In this document: piece by piece, positions 55,117 through 63,559 of the stretch
Layout: each line of letters begins with the position of its first letter
How positions within the stretch are numbered: position 1 is the stretch's first letter
Assembly: GCF_023073335.1 (NCBI RefSeq)
Contig: NZ_JADPJG010000006.1
Coordinates: forward strand, 330,413 to 394,412
Source: Bradyrhizobium sp. 21
Lineage (GTDB): Bacteria > Pseudomonadota > Alphaproteobacteria > Rhizobiales > Xanthobacteraceae
DNA length: 64,000 nt
Direction of reading: 5' to 3'
The notes under the pieces: generated by a model
The model's input: the letters and a program-made list of their open reading frames with translations, nothing else
What the model was told of the DNA's origin: nothing
Databases searched by the model: none
Position numbers and translations under genes: made by a program

Positions 55117-55977
55117 TCAGCTTTTGGCGGGCGCCATCAGAGCGACCGGGCCGGGCTCGAGAATCTTGGGCGGGGACGATTGCGTGTCGACAGGCGCCAC
55201 CTCGCTGTCAGTCGCGCTCAGGAACTTGTCGAGCATGCCCTGGATCGAGTTCTTGGCCACATCCGGACCGGTATCCCGCATGTCGTTGTGCTGGAATTCG
55301 GTCTTCACGACCTGGATGCCGGCCTTCTCGCATTCCTCGTCGGTCGGGATCACGCCCGCATCGGTCTTGAACTGCGGATCCTGGGAGCGGAAAGACAGGA
55401 TCTTGAACTTGCCGGCGGTGACGAAGGGCACACGCAGATTGTCGAGCGTGACGACCTTCTTGACCTCATCCGGATATTGCTTGGCGAAATACATCGTGAT
55501 GTCGCCGCCCATGGAGTGGCCGACCATCGTCACCTTGTCGTAGTCGGCGTTGGGCTGAACCTTCCTCATCTCCTGCATGGCGAGATGAATGTTGGCGACG
55601 CCACGCAGGATCTGCGGCAGCCGGCCGACATAGATCTCGCCGGGCTTGGTCACCATCGGAGGATCGGTCGGCAAATCATGCTGCGGGCTGACGACGAGAT
55701 AGCCGCGCGCAGCGAAAATGTTGGCGAGGAAGCCGTACTCGGTGTTCTTGACGGTGTTGCCGTGGTTGATCACGGCGACCGGCATCGTGATCATGCCGGC
55801 ATTGGCCTGCATTTCCTTGTCGCGACGGATCGCGATATCGACAGGCACCGGACGGTTGTCGCGCGAGGCGTCGTAGAAGGTGATGGTCTCGTGCCTGATC
55901 GCCCACTTGCTCGCCGTGAAATAGGCGACGCCGCAGAGGGCACTGACCGAAACCAGAACGGCAATTCCACGCTTCAT
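55117..55977 (-). CDS. Alpha/beta hydrolase (periplasmic or membrane-anchored)
   Basis: 286 residues with an N-terminal hydrophobic segment (MKRGIAVLVSVSALCGVAYFTA). The nucleophile Ser155 is in GHSMGG, the oxyanion hole NHGN, and an acid-His pair can be placed near VTLDNL and HNDM. Resembles dienelactone-hydrolase/lipase-like folds of the alphaproteobacteria, substrate unknown. A GTGC-N3-GCAC site at 56130, identical in form to the PhaR-like phasin sites, lies 150 bp upstream. Confidence 0.85.
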   Translation of the reverse strand: MKRGIAVLVSVSALCGVAYFTASKWAIRHETITFYDASRDNRPVPVDIAIRRDKEMQANAGMITMPVAVINHGNTVKNTEYGFLANIFAARGYLVVSPQHDLPTDPPMVTKPGEIYVGRLPQILRGVANIHLAMQEMRKVQPNADYDKVTMVGHSMGGDITMYFAKQYPDEVKKVVTLDNLRVPFVTAGKFKILSFRSQDPQFKTDAGVIPTDEECEKAGIQVVKTEFQHNDMRDTGPDVAKNSIQGMLDKFLSATDSEVAPVDTQSSPPKILEPGPVALMAPAKS

Positions 55978-56129
55978 TTTCGTCCTCAGCCTCAGGCTCT
56001 TGCGGCCTGAATCCCTGTTGAAAATCGTGTTCTTCCGGGGCTCTTCGGCCCCTGGTCGCCTATTCCCTAATATATGTCACAGGCGCGTGACAGGAAGGCC
56101 AAATATTGTGAACCGGCAGCCCTTTCATT

Positions 56130-56140
56130 GTGCGTCGCAC
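56130..56140. promoter_or_regulatory. GTGC-N3-GCAC site, PhaR-like, upstream of the hydrolase
   Basis: GTGCGTCGCAC has the same inverted arms and spacer as the two phasin sites at 51042 and 51071. It lies in the 343-bp gap 55978-56320 between the divergent-by-position hydrolase and the mipZ 3' end, where nothing else was recognised. Binding by PhaR is inference. Confidence 0.5.
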
Positions 56141-56320
56141 ACGTTTCTTGGGCACCCGCTTTCCTACGGCTACGTCAGGGTGCAAGTCACCATCCGACGC
56201 AACCGGTCTCCATTGGGTTCAATTTCGCAGTAAACACGGGGTGAAAACGGCCGAGCGCGGGCCCGGTTCCCGCGGGGACCGGCCGCTCTGATCGACTGGA
56301 AGTAGCGATATACCGCTGAC

Positions 56321-57244
56321 TCAAGCGCCGAGGATGTCGTGGACCTCGAGGGGCTTGTCGACCTGATTGAACCACTCGGCGCGATTGGCCGCGCGGCGGC
56401 GGCCGCGCTCGTCGAGCGGAAGCTTGAGCTGGCGGAGCAGGCTCGTCACCTCCTCCCGCGCGGTCAGATGGCCGAGATTGGGCCGCATGCCGAGCGTGGC
56501 CTCGTCGATGTCGTCCAGCGCGGTCAGGCCGCGCGGGAAGAACTCGCGATAGACGACGCGTTCGGCGAAGCCGTCGACGTAGCGGAAGCCGAGCCGCAGC
56601 GACAGATCCTTCAATCCCTCGGCAACGAGCTGCTTGTTGCGGGAGCCGAGCATCGACAGGCGGTTGCGCACCACGATCCAGTCTGTGGTCGCGCCGTCGA
56701 GCTGACGGCGCTTGCGCCTGACATCGCGCACCATCTCGGCGTAGTGGCTCTCACCCGTCACCGCGTAGTTGGCGGGATCGACGGTACCGAGCACATCGAA
56801 ATCGAGGAAGCTGTCGTTGATCGGGGTCACCAGCGTGTCCGCCATCGAGTGCGCTAGCCGCATCAAATAGCTGTCGGTGCCGGGCGTATCGATGACAATG
56901 AAGTCGAAGCTGCTCTCGACCGCCGAGACCGCTTCCATGAACTGCTGGAACTCGGAATTCTCATTCTCGGCGATCTGCATGGTCTCGCCGAGCTTGATGC
57001 AGCGATGCACCGGCAGTTCGAGGTCGAGCTTGGTGCGGCGGGCCCAAGCGGAACGGTTGTTGATGTAGTGAGTAAAGCTCTGCTGACGGCAGTCGAGGTC
57101 GATGGTAGCGACGCGCTGGCCGGCTTTCAGAAGCGCGACCGCGATGTGCAGGGCGCTGGTCGACTTACCGGAGCCCCCCTTCTCGTTGCCGAGCACGACC
57201 ACATGCGCCGAGCCGGACTGGCCTTGGCTAGCTTGCACAAGCAT
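56321..57244 (-). CDS. mipZ: MipZ: ParA-type division-plane positioning ATPase
   Basis: 307 residues from the ATG at 57244 (MLVQASQG; GAGG precedes). The deviant Walker A GGSGKST (with the signature Lys in GNEKGG) and the switch IVIDTPGTDSYLMR are those of MipZ/ParA. In Caulobacter MipZ binds ParB near the origin and blocks FtsZ away from midcell. A GTG start five codons earlier (57259) is the alternative. panC lies divergently across a 284-bp gap that holds no other recognised feature. Confidence 0.94.
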   Translation of the reverse strand: MLVQASQGQSGSAHVVVLGNEKGGSGKSTSALHIAVALLKAGQRVATIDLDCRQQSFTHYINNRSAWARRTKLDLELPVHRCIKLGETMQIAENENSEFQQFMEAVSAVESSFDFIVIDTPGTDSYLMRLAHSMADTLVTPINDSFLDFDVLGTVDPANYAVTGESHYAEMVRDVRRKRRQLDGATTDWIVVRNRLSMLGSRNKQLVAEGLKDLSLRLGFRYVDGFAERVVYREFFPRGLTALDDIDEATLGMRPNLGHLTAREEVTSLLRQLKLPLDERGRRRAANRAEWFNQVDKPLEVHDILGA

Positions 57245-57528
57245 CGCGATCCTCAACACCCCTGACGAATATCTTCGAGTTGGCCGCGTCTGCGGTCAAG
57301 TGAAATGCGTGACAGGTCACGCAAATCGCAGCGCGCCGTCCTTCATCATGAATCGCTGCGCCGCTTCACGTCTGTGATCCAGCCCACAATGTCGCGACAT
57401 CCTCCGCGGCTTTGCGCGGGATGCTGTGGCGCATCCGGATGCATGGCGTCCACGGTCGCTGCTTGTTAAGGTTAGCCGGCCGGGCGCCGAGCCGCACCAG
57501 CGCCAATTCCCAACCCTGCCGAGTCCCG

Positions 57529-58380
57529 ATGCCACGCAGCCCCTTGATCGCCCGCACCGTCCCAGCGCTCCGACGCGCCGTCGACAATCTTCGCAAGCGA
57601 AAGGCCACGATCGCGCTGGTCCCGACCATGGGGGCGCTCCATGACGGCCATGTGTCGCTGGTGCGCCTGGCCAGGCGCCGCGCGAGCCGCGTCGTGGTGT
57701 CGATCTTCGTCAACCCGACCCAGTTCGCGCCGACCGAGGATTTTGGCGCTTATCCGCGAACCTGGAAGGCCGATATCGCCAAGCTCGCAGCCGAGGACGT
57801 CGATATCGTCTGGCACCCCGGCGCCGAGGCCATGTATCCGGAGGGCTTTGCGACCCGCATCGTGCCGGAGGGACCGGCGCTGGCCGGCCTCGAGGACAGC
57901 TTCCGCCCGCATTTCTTCGGCGGCGTCGCGACCGTCGTCGGCAAGCTGTTCACGCAGTGCCGGCCGGACGTCGCGATCTTCGGCGAGAAGGATTTCCAGC
58001 AGTTGCGGGTGGTGACGCAGATGGCTGGCGATCTCGATCTCGGCGTCAAGGTGATCGGCTCGCGCACCGTGCGCGAGCGCGACGGGCTCGCGATGTCCTC
58101 GCGCAACGTCTACCTCTCGCCCGAGGAGCGGCAGACCGCGACGGTGCTCTACCGCGCCATGAAGGACAGTGCCGGCCGCATCCGCGCCGGCGAAGCGATC
58201 GCACCCGCGATGGCGCGCGGTGCCGGATTGATCACGGCGGCAGGCTTTGCGCTCGACTATTTCGAGGTGCGCCATGCCGCGACGCTGGCGCCGGTCACCT
58301 CGCGCAAGGACGGCCCCTTGCGCATCCTGGTCGCGGCCAAGCTCGGCACGACCCGGCTAATCGACAATATCGCGGTGTAA
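57529..58380 (+). CDS. panC: Pantothenate synthetase
   Basis: 283 residues. It joins pantoate and beta-alanine with ATP. Motifs are the nucleotidyl-transferase HDGH in [62 protein letters not shown], and the MSSRN loop in place of KMSKS. The start [10 protein letters not shown] is the family-like one; an earlier in-frame ATG at 57412 adds 39 unrelated residues. It stands alone; panB is not next to it here. Confidence 0.95.
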   Translation: MPRSPLIARTVPALRRAVDNLRKRKATIALVPTMGALHDGHVSLVRLARRRASRVVVSIFVNPTQFAPTEDFGAYPRTWKADIAKLAAEDVDIVWHPGAEAMYPEGFATRIVPEGPALAGLEDSFRPHFFGGVATVVGKLFTQCRPDVAIFGEKDFQQLRVVTQMAGDLDLGVKVIGSRTVRERDGLAMSSRNVYLSPEERQTATVLYRAMKDSAGRIRAGEAIAPAMARGAGLITAAGFALDYFEVRHAATLAPVTSRKDGPLRILVAAKLGTTRLIDNIAV

Positions 58381-58455
58381 CCGCCAAGGTTGAGCTTGCA
58401 CGTACGCTCGCCCGGATGGATGATCGGCGCGAGGAAACGAGCCGACTGGCAGAGC

Positions 58456-59208
58456 ATGTCATCGATCCGCAGGACGATCGTGAGCGGCGCGCTGGCGCTG
58501 GTGGCCATAGGCGCCGCGCAGGCACAGCAGCGTCCGCCGATCGGCCTCTTCGGTTCGCCGCCCGACGCCATGATCTTCTACGTCGCCCATGGTCCGGCCG
58601 ATTCCTGCGGGCCAGGGTGCTCGGACTGGATCGCCGCCGAAGGGGCCGTGCAGTGGGACAGCTACAAGCGGCTGATCGCGATCGTCGACCGGCAGGCCGG
58701 ACGCAAGCTGCCTGTCGTGATCCATAGCTGGGGCGTCTCCAATCTCAAGGTCGCGAGCAGCCTCGGCCGCATCCTGCGCGACCGCGGCCTCGACGCCACG
58801 GTCGGGACGACCGAGGTCGCGGCCTGTGCCGAGAAAGCGGACGCCGAATGCTTCACGCTGAAGCGTCCGGGCGGACCGCTCGATGCAAGGCTGTCGGTGT
58901 CGAACCTGATTTGCGATTTCGCCTGCGTGCTCACGCTGGCGGGGGGCGTCCATCGCAGCCTGCCGCAGGCCGCGAAGGTGGTGCTGAGCGGCCGCTCCGT
59001 CCGCAACCGGCTCGCGCCCAACATCCCGGCCGAGCAGCGCGAGAGCCTCACGGAGTATTTTGGCGAACAGCACCGGAAATATCTGAACGAGATGGGCATC
59101 GCCCCCGATCTCATCGACATCGTGGATGGCATCGGCGAAGGCGGGCGGCCGGTCGTCATACCGCCGTCCGACTGGGCGCGGCTGCACATCGTGACGCCCC
59201 AGCCGTAG
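58456..59208 (+). CDS. Secreted protein of unknown function
   Basis: 250 residues with a signal peptide (MSSIRRTIVSGALALVAIGAAQAQ). The mature part has APDAMIFYVAHGPADSCGPGCSDWIAAEGAVQWDSYKRL, then VIHSWGVSNLKVASSLGRILRDRGLDATVG, with several cysteines (CGPGC, ACAEK, CFTLK). The pattern of the alphaproteobacterial COG3904-like periplasmic proteins, related in fold to ClpP/crotonase-like hydrolases, fits but was not confirmed. The start is chosen for the signal peptide; an upstream ATG at 58420 is possible. Confidence 0.75.
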   Translation: MSSIRRTIVSGALALVAIGAAQAQQRPPIGLFGSPPDAMIFYVAHGPADSCGPGCSDWIAAEGAVQWDSYKRLIAIVDRQAGRKLPVVIHSWGVSNLKVASSLGRILRDRGLDATVGTTEVAACAEKADAECFTLKRPGGPLDARLSVSNLICDFACVLTLAGGVHRSLPQAAKVVLSGRSVRNRLAPNIPAEQRESLTEYFGEQHRKYLNEMGIAPDLIDIVDGIGEGGRPVVIPPSDWARLHIVTPQP

Positions 59209-59211
59209 CGG

Positions 59212-59652
59212 CTACAACAGCCCGAGATCACGCAGCTCGCGCCGCATCGGCTCCGGCATCGCCGCGATCGAGCCGGCGGCGGATTTGCCGAGGTCGGACG
59301 GCACGGAATCGTCGGCGAGATAGCGCCAGCCCTGGAACGGGCGCATCGGCCGCGGCGACACCGAGATCACCTTCGGCTGCATCACGATCCGGCAGCGTCC
59401 GATGCCGTCCTTGTCGCGGAACGGCTCGATGCCGATGATCTTTTCGCGCGCGGCGACCTCGCCCTTGATCACCCAATAGAGCGATCCGCCCGACAGGATC
59501 TCGGCGTCGCGCTTGGGAACCATGCGGGTGATGTGGATGTGGTGTTGCGGCAGACCCTTCTTCTTGGCGGTCTGCATCCGTTCGGCGATCCACCCCTTCA
59601 ATTCCTTGACGGAGTCGCAGCCGACGGCGAGCTTGATCAGATGGAGTGGCAT
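59212..59652 (-). CDS. DUF1489 family protein
   Basis: 146 residues: MPLHLIKLAVGCDSVKELKGWIAERM, HHIHITRMVPKRDAEILSGGSLYWVIKGEVAAREKIIGIEPF, which is the DUF1489 signature of alphaproteobacteria. Cytoplasmic, role unknown. It is convergent with the secreted protein gene (3-bp gap). Confidence 0.9.
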   Translation of the reverse strand: MPLHLIKLAVGCDSVKELKGWIAERMQTAKKKGLPQHHIHITRMVPKRDAEILSGGSLYWVIKGEVAAREKIIGIEPFRDKDGIGRCRIVMQPKVISVSPRPMRPFQGWRYLADDSVPSDLGKSAAGSIAAMPEPMRRELRDLGLL

Positions 59653-59694
59653 GCCCGAGCATTAGCCGGGCAGCCACGCATTTGGAATGCCGAT

Positions 59695-60684
59695 CTATTC
59701 GTTATCCGCAGCCGCGGGAGCCGAGGCCGGCGGCGGCGCGAGCGGAACCGGTGGCGCTGCCGGGGCCCGCGCGGCCTTCGGTGCGGGCGGCTTCTTCGCA
59801 GCCGGCGCCGCGGGCGCTGCCGCCTGCGCCGAGGTCGCGGCGGGTGCGCGTGGAGCCGGCGCGGCATTGGCCGCGGGCGCCGCCTGGCGCGTCGCCGCCG
59901 TCGGCGGCTCTGGATTCATGATGCTCACCGGCGGCGTCGACGAGGCGCTCGGGAACTCCGCATTGGTCGGCTTGCCCGTCGGCATCGCGGGCGGCAATCC
60001 GGCAAGTGCAGCAGTGGCAGGCATCGCCGACGCCGTTGCGGGCGCGTTCCAGCTCGGCGCATACCGCGCGACCAGCGTGTCGTAGAGATGGGAATCCATG
60101 TTGGCGGCGACCTGCTGCTGATCGGTCAGCGAGCGGAAGGCGGCGCAGTCGAACTGCGTGCAGCCGTCACGCGCGACCAGCACCTGCGCGACGAGGCCGT
60201 AGCGATCGCGCTCCAGCGATTTGCGCAGCACCTTCATGTCGAGCGTCAGGCCTTTATCGGCGGTCGCGGCATCGCCAAGCGCGGTCAACCGGTCGATCCT
60301 GACAGCGGTGTAGGCGACGGCGGCGGCGGCGGCGTCAGGCGCGCCGAACAGCGCCTTCTCGCAGCCAAGGGCCACGACATCGCCGGCGAGATCGTCGAGA
60401 CAGGACAGCGCCGGCAGGCTTGCGATGACCGCGGCTTGCGCGCGGGCTTCAGTCGGGGCTGCCTGCCCCGCAGGTCCATAGACGCGCATGGTGGCGGCCG
60501 CCGCGACGGCAATGGCGAGCAGTGTAATGACGGTCAGCGCGCCGTTGGCGACCGATCTCTCGGCGCGCAGCAGCGTGATCAGGAGGATCAGTCCGAAGAA
60601 GCCGGCAGCCGCCAGCGTCATCCACATCGGGAAGGCCGGCGAGCGCCAGATTTGGTCGAGCGACGAGGCCCATGCCCAGTTCAT
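59695..60684 (-). CDS. Membrane protein with Ala/Pro-rich C-terminal tail
   Basis: 329 residues. Two membrane segments (about 20-40 and 48-68) are followed by an Ala-rich soluble domain with several cysteines (LSCLDDL, ALGCEKA, DGCTQFDCAAF) and an Ala/Pro-rich low-complexity tail (from about residue 212). No family name was recognised, but the conserved centre with FRSLTDQQQVAANMDSHLYDTLVARYAPSW is typical for the group. It is likely co-transcribed with the DUF1489 gene (42 bp). Confidence 0.75.
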   Translation of the reverse strand: MNWAWASSLDQIWRSPAFPMWMTLAAAGFFGLILLITLLRAERSVANGALTVITLLAIAVAAAATMRVYGPAGQAAPTEARAQAAVIASLPALSCLDDLAGDVVALGCEKALFGAPDAAAAAVAYTAVRIDRLTALGDAATADKGLTLDMKVLRKSLERDRYGLVAQVLVARDGCTQFDCAAFRSLTDQQQVAANMDSHLYDTLVARYAPSWNAPATASAMPATAALAGLPPAMPTGKPTNAEFPSASSTPPVSIMNPEPPTAATRQAAPAANAAPAPRAPAATSAQAAAPAAPAAKKPPAPKAARAPAAPPVPLAPPPASAPAAADNE

Positions 60685-60838
60685 GCGCGACGTCCCTTCA
60701 CGCGAGCAGAGAGCGAATGGTCAAAGCGAGCACCGCGAACCGGCAACCGCCCCCGGCCCACCTTGGGAAGGTGAAGCGGGCCTTTTAACGGCGAGCGGAG
60801 CAAATTCGTCCGTCACGTCGATGCGGCGCCGTCATCTA

Positions 60839-61042
60839 TCAGGATTGGGCGAGCTGGCTTTCTTTTGCGACGCGCTCGAACGCTTCGGTCGAGCTCTTGA
60901 TGCGGTATTGGCAGTCGTCGCCATCCGTCGGCAGAAGGCGGATGATTTCATAGCTGCCGCTGGCAGCCGGGCGCGCAACATTGCTGGCTGTGAACAATAC
61001 GCGCGTGCCGATCGGAAATTTATGCTTCAACGCCCTCTCCAT
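60839..61042 (-). CDS. Small conserved protein of unknown function
   Basis: 67 residues: MERALKHKFPIGTRVLFTASNVARPAASGSYEIIRLLPTDGDDCQYRIKSS. An SH3-like beta pattern (GTRV, GSYEIIRLLP, QYRIKS) is suggested. No annotated function. It is alone between the membrane protein and the YidB gene. Confidence 0.65.
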   Translation of the reverse strand: MERALKHKFPIGTRVLFTASNVARPAASGSYEIIRLLPTDGDDCQYRIKSSTEAFERVAKESQLAQS

Positions 61043-61231
61043 GACTCAAACAGCGCCTGCCGTGCCCAGGGTCCCACTGCGACGGCCGACTGAAAACCCA
61101 CCGCTCTATAGCACGCGTTTGTCCGTTTTGGCTAGCAGTATACAGGCATGGCAAACGCCCCAATCCGGTAGCGTTTTCAGGACGATACCGGGAAACTTAC
61201 CCGCCGATGATACCGCTGGAACTCGGCCCTC

Positions 61232-61600
61232 TCAGGCGGTATGGGGCAACCGGCCGTCGGGGCTGGCATGGTCCACCGCCTTGGGCAATTCCTGCGCCAG
61301 GATCTGCCCGAGCTGGTCGACCGGAATGTTATAGCGGGCGGCGAGCTGGCGGACGGTGTCGTTGCCCAGCACCGCGCGGAGCTGGTCGGCCGAGATCGGC
61401 AGGTTCTGGCCGTTGCCGAGCCAGGATTTGACCTGATCGCCAAACCCGGACTGCTGGAGTTTTGCAACGATGGCGCTGAGGCCGCCCTGATTGTTGCTGC
61501 CAAGCACCTCGTTCAGCACGGCCGGCAAGACCGTGGCGCCGAGCTGGCCGAGCGCGCTGCGAAGCGCGGGGTTGTTTTCCAACGAGTCCAGGATTCCCAT
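61232..61600 (-). CDS. YidB family (DUF937) protein
   Basis: 122 residues: MGILDSLENNPALRSALGQLGATVLPAVLNEVLGSNNQGGLSAIVAKLQQSGFGDQVKSWLGNGQNLPISADQLRAVLG, the YidB/DUF937 pattern of small helical, soluble proteins of unknown role, abundant in many bacteria. It stands alone with its own upstream region. Confidence 0.88.
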   Translation of the reverse strand: MGILDSLENNPALRSALGQLGATVLPAVLNEVLGSNNQGGLSAIVAKLQQSGFGDQVKSWLGNGQNLPISADQLRAVLGNDTVRQLAARYNIPVDQLGQILAQELPKAVDHASPDGRLPHTA

Positions 61601-61688
61601 GACTATGCCTCTCCCAAGCCGTAGCTCCTCCGCGATTGAGCGCCGCCGGCTTGCACATCGTCAAGCGTCGCCCCATCACAATTGCGGG

Positions 61689-62351
61689 TTACACGTTCTC
61701 GAACCGCGCGATGACAAGCGTTTCGGCAAGTCCGTCGCGGGTCCATTCCTGGAACGCCGGCAGCGCCATCATCGTGTCCATGTAGGCCTTGCTTTCCGCC
61801 GCGACGTCGATCGCGTAGGTGCGGAAGCGATGCACGACCGGGGCATACATCGCATCCGCCGCGCCGAAGCGGCCGAACAGGAACGGTCCCTTGGCGCCGT
61901 AGCGCGCGCGGCACTCGCGCCAGATCTCCTCGATGCGCGCAACGTTGGCCCTGGCGTCCGCCGACAGCGTCACGGCGCCGACCGGCCGGTGCAGGTTCAT
62001 GCCGCATTCGTTGCGCAAGGCCATGAAGCCGGAATGCATCTCGGCGCACACCGAACGGGCATGCGCGCGGGCGGCGACATCGTCGGGCCACAGCTTCTTT
62101 TCCGGATAGCGCTCGGCGATGTATTCGATGATCGCGAGCGAATCCCACACCGTGATGTCGCCGTCGACCAGCACCGGCACCTTGCCGGCGCGGCTGAAGG
62201 ACAGGATCTGCTCCTTGTCCCCGGGATTGTCGGTGTAGAGCGGGATGACGGTTTCCACGAACGGGATGTCGCTCGCGCGAAGCGCGAGCCAGGGCCGCAT
62301 CGACCATGACGAGTAGTTCTTGTTGCCGATTGCGAGTTTCAGCGCAGCCAT
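61689..62351 (-). CDS. Glutathione S-transferase
   Basis: 220 residues. The thioredoxin-like N-domain starts AALKLAIGNKNYSSWSMRPWLALR with the Ser of the GST active site; SRAGKVPVLVDGDITVWDSLAIIEYIAERYP is the glutathione-binding stretch. The all-helical C-domain includes FGAADAMYAPVVHRF. Cytoplasmic; it conjugates or isomerises unknown substrates. The start at 62351 gives the family N-terminus and has AAGGATTG before it. Confidence 0.9.
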   Translation of the reverse strand: MAALKLAIGNKNYSSWSMRPWLALRASDIPFVETVIPLYTDNPGDKEQILSFSRAGKVPVLVDGDITVWDSLAIIEYIAERYPEKKLWPDDVAARAHARSVCAEMHSGFMALRNECGMNLHRPVGAVTLSADARANVARIEEIWRECRARYGAKGPFLFGRFGAADAMYAPVVHRFRTYAIDVAAESKAYMDTMMALPAFQEWTRDGLAETLVIARFENV

Positions 62352-62475
62352 GTCATCAATCCTTCCCGAGACGTCTCGAAGCGGGCTGCTTTTAACGCCA
62401 TCGCCTGCCGTCAATCAATCGTTGCCGCACCCGGCCATGCGTGGCAATCGTTGCGCTCCTTGCGAGGAGACAGAC

Positions 62476-63192
62476 ATGAGCAGGCATTGGATCGACATCA
62501 CCGCCGTCGGCTTCTTCATCATCGAATGGCTGGTCTATGCCGCGACGCTGGAACATTCGGCCTATGGCCGCGACAGCCTGTCGGCACGGATGAACCGCTA
62601 TCGCGAAGTCTGGGTCCGCCGCCTGCTCGACCGCGAGGCACGCATGGTCGACATGCAGATCATGGCCTCGCTCCAGAACGGCACCGCCTTCTTTGCCTCC
62701 ACCAGCCTGTTCGCGCTCGGCGGCGCATTGGCACTGCTGCATGCCACCAACGACGCCATCACCATTCTGGGTAAGCTGCCGATCGACCTCAGCACCTCGC
62801 CCGCGATGTGGGAGCTGAAATGCGTCGGCCTGGTGCTGATCTGCGTCTACGCCTTCTTCAAGTTCGCCTGGGCCTATCGCCTGTTCAACTATGTCGCGAT
62901 CCTGTTCGGCGCCATGCCGCTCGCCTCCCAGCGCGATACGCAAGCAGCCGAAGCCCATGTCATCCGGACCACGCGCGTCTTCGAGTCGGCCGGCCGCCAT
63001 TTCAACCGCGGCCAGCGCGCCTTCTTCTTCGCGCTCGGCTATCTCGGCTGGTTCGTCAGCCCCTGGGTGCTGTTCGTGACCACGGCAGCCGTGGTGATCG
63101 TAACCTGGCGGCGGCAATTCGCGTCGAGCGCGTGGGAGGCGATGGCACCGGATGTAGTTGCGGCTGGTAACCAGACGAAGCGCGGTCATTGA
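62476..63192 (+). CDS. DUF599 membrane protein
   Basis: 238 residues with about four membrane segments (7-26, 75-98, 117-140, 190-225). It shows the DUF599 signature RVWVRRLLDREARMVDMQIMASLQNGTAFFASTSLFALGG-type text. Function unknown. The start is preceded by TGCGAGGAGACAGAC. It is divergent from the GST gene. Confidence 0.88.
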   Translation: MSRHWIDITAVGFFIIEWLVYAATLEHSAYGRDSLSARMNRYREVWVRRLLDREARMVDMQIMASLQNGTAFFASTSLFALGGALALLHATNDAITILGKLPIDLSTSPAMWELKCVGLVLICVYAFFKFAWAYRLFNYVAILFGAMPLASQRDTQAAEAHVIRTTRVFESAGRHFNRGQRAFFFALGYLGWFVSPWVLFVTTAAVVIVTWRRQFASSAWEAMAPDVVAAGNQTKRGH

Positions 63193-63198
63193 AGCACG

Positions 63199-63306
63199 CG
63201 TGTCCCGGACAAGCTGCAACGCGCAAGCGTTGCGGCGCGGAGACGTGGGCCCCGGCTCTGCAGCGCACCGCTGAAGGAGCGCTGCGCTGCGTCCGGGGCA
63301 CGAGAG
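63199..63306. repeat. CTCTCGTG-type intergenic repeat, long copy
   Basis: GTGTCCCGGACAAGCTGCAA opens the element and GCTGCGTCCGGGGCACGAGAG closes it. The ends are complementary and match the forms at 11751 and 14823. Confidence 0.65.
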
Positions 63307-63334
63307 TGGAGCGTGACGCGCACTCTCTCCACAT

Positions 63335-63422
63335 CGTGATTGCGAGGAGCCCTTGCGACGAAGCAATCCAGAATCGCTCCGTGGAAAGATTCTGGATTGC
63401 TTCGCTGCGCTCGCAATGGCGG
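63335..63422. repeat. 88-bp palindromic repeat, copy C
   Basis: The same outer and inner inverted ends as copy A (CGTGATTGCGAG...CTCGCAATGGCGG) and the same 88-bp length, with GAAGCAATCCAGAATC paired with GATTCTGGATTGCTTC. Confidence 0.85.
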
Positions 63423-63442
63423 AGCGACGGCTGCGTGCTCCA

Positions 63443-63540
63443 AATAACACTGTCATTCCTCGCGAAGGCGGGGAATCCAGTACGCTGCGGCCTTTCGGAT
63501 CAATCACAATCGCCTCTGGATACTGGATCGCCCGGTCAAG
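63443..63540. repeat. Further intergenic repeat-like palindrome
   Basis: Begins GCGAAGGCGGGGAATCCAGTA and ends CTGGATCGCCCGGTCAAGCCGGGCG; the GGGCG...CGCCC ends and AATCCAGTA/TACTGGAT segments are complementary. It has the look of the other dispersed elements, but only one copy is in the window. Confidence 0.5.
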
Positions 63541-63559
63541 CCGGGCGAAGACAGCGCGT

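Noticed and set aside
59533..60774. Plus-strand open frame of 413 codons across DUF1489 and the membrane protein genes
   Set aside because: Arg/Gly-rich with no domain; the minus strand has a conserved DUF1489 protein and a protein with two membrane segments.
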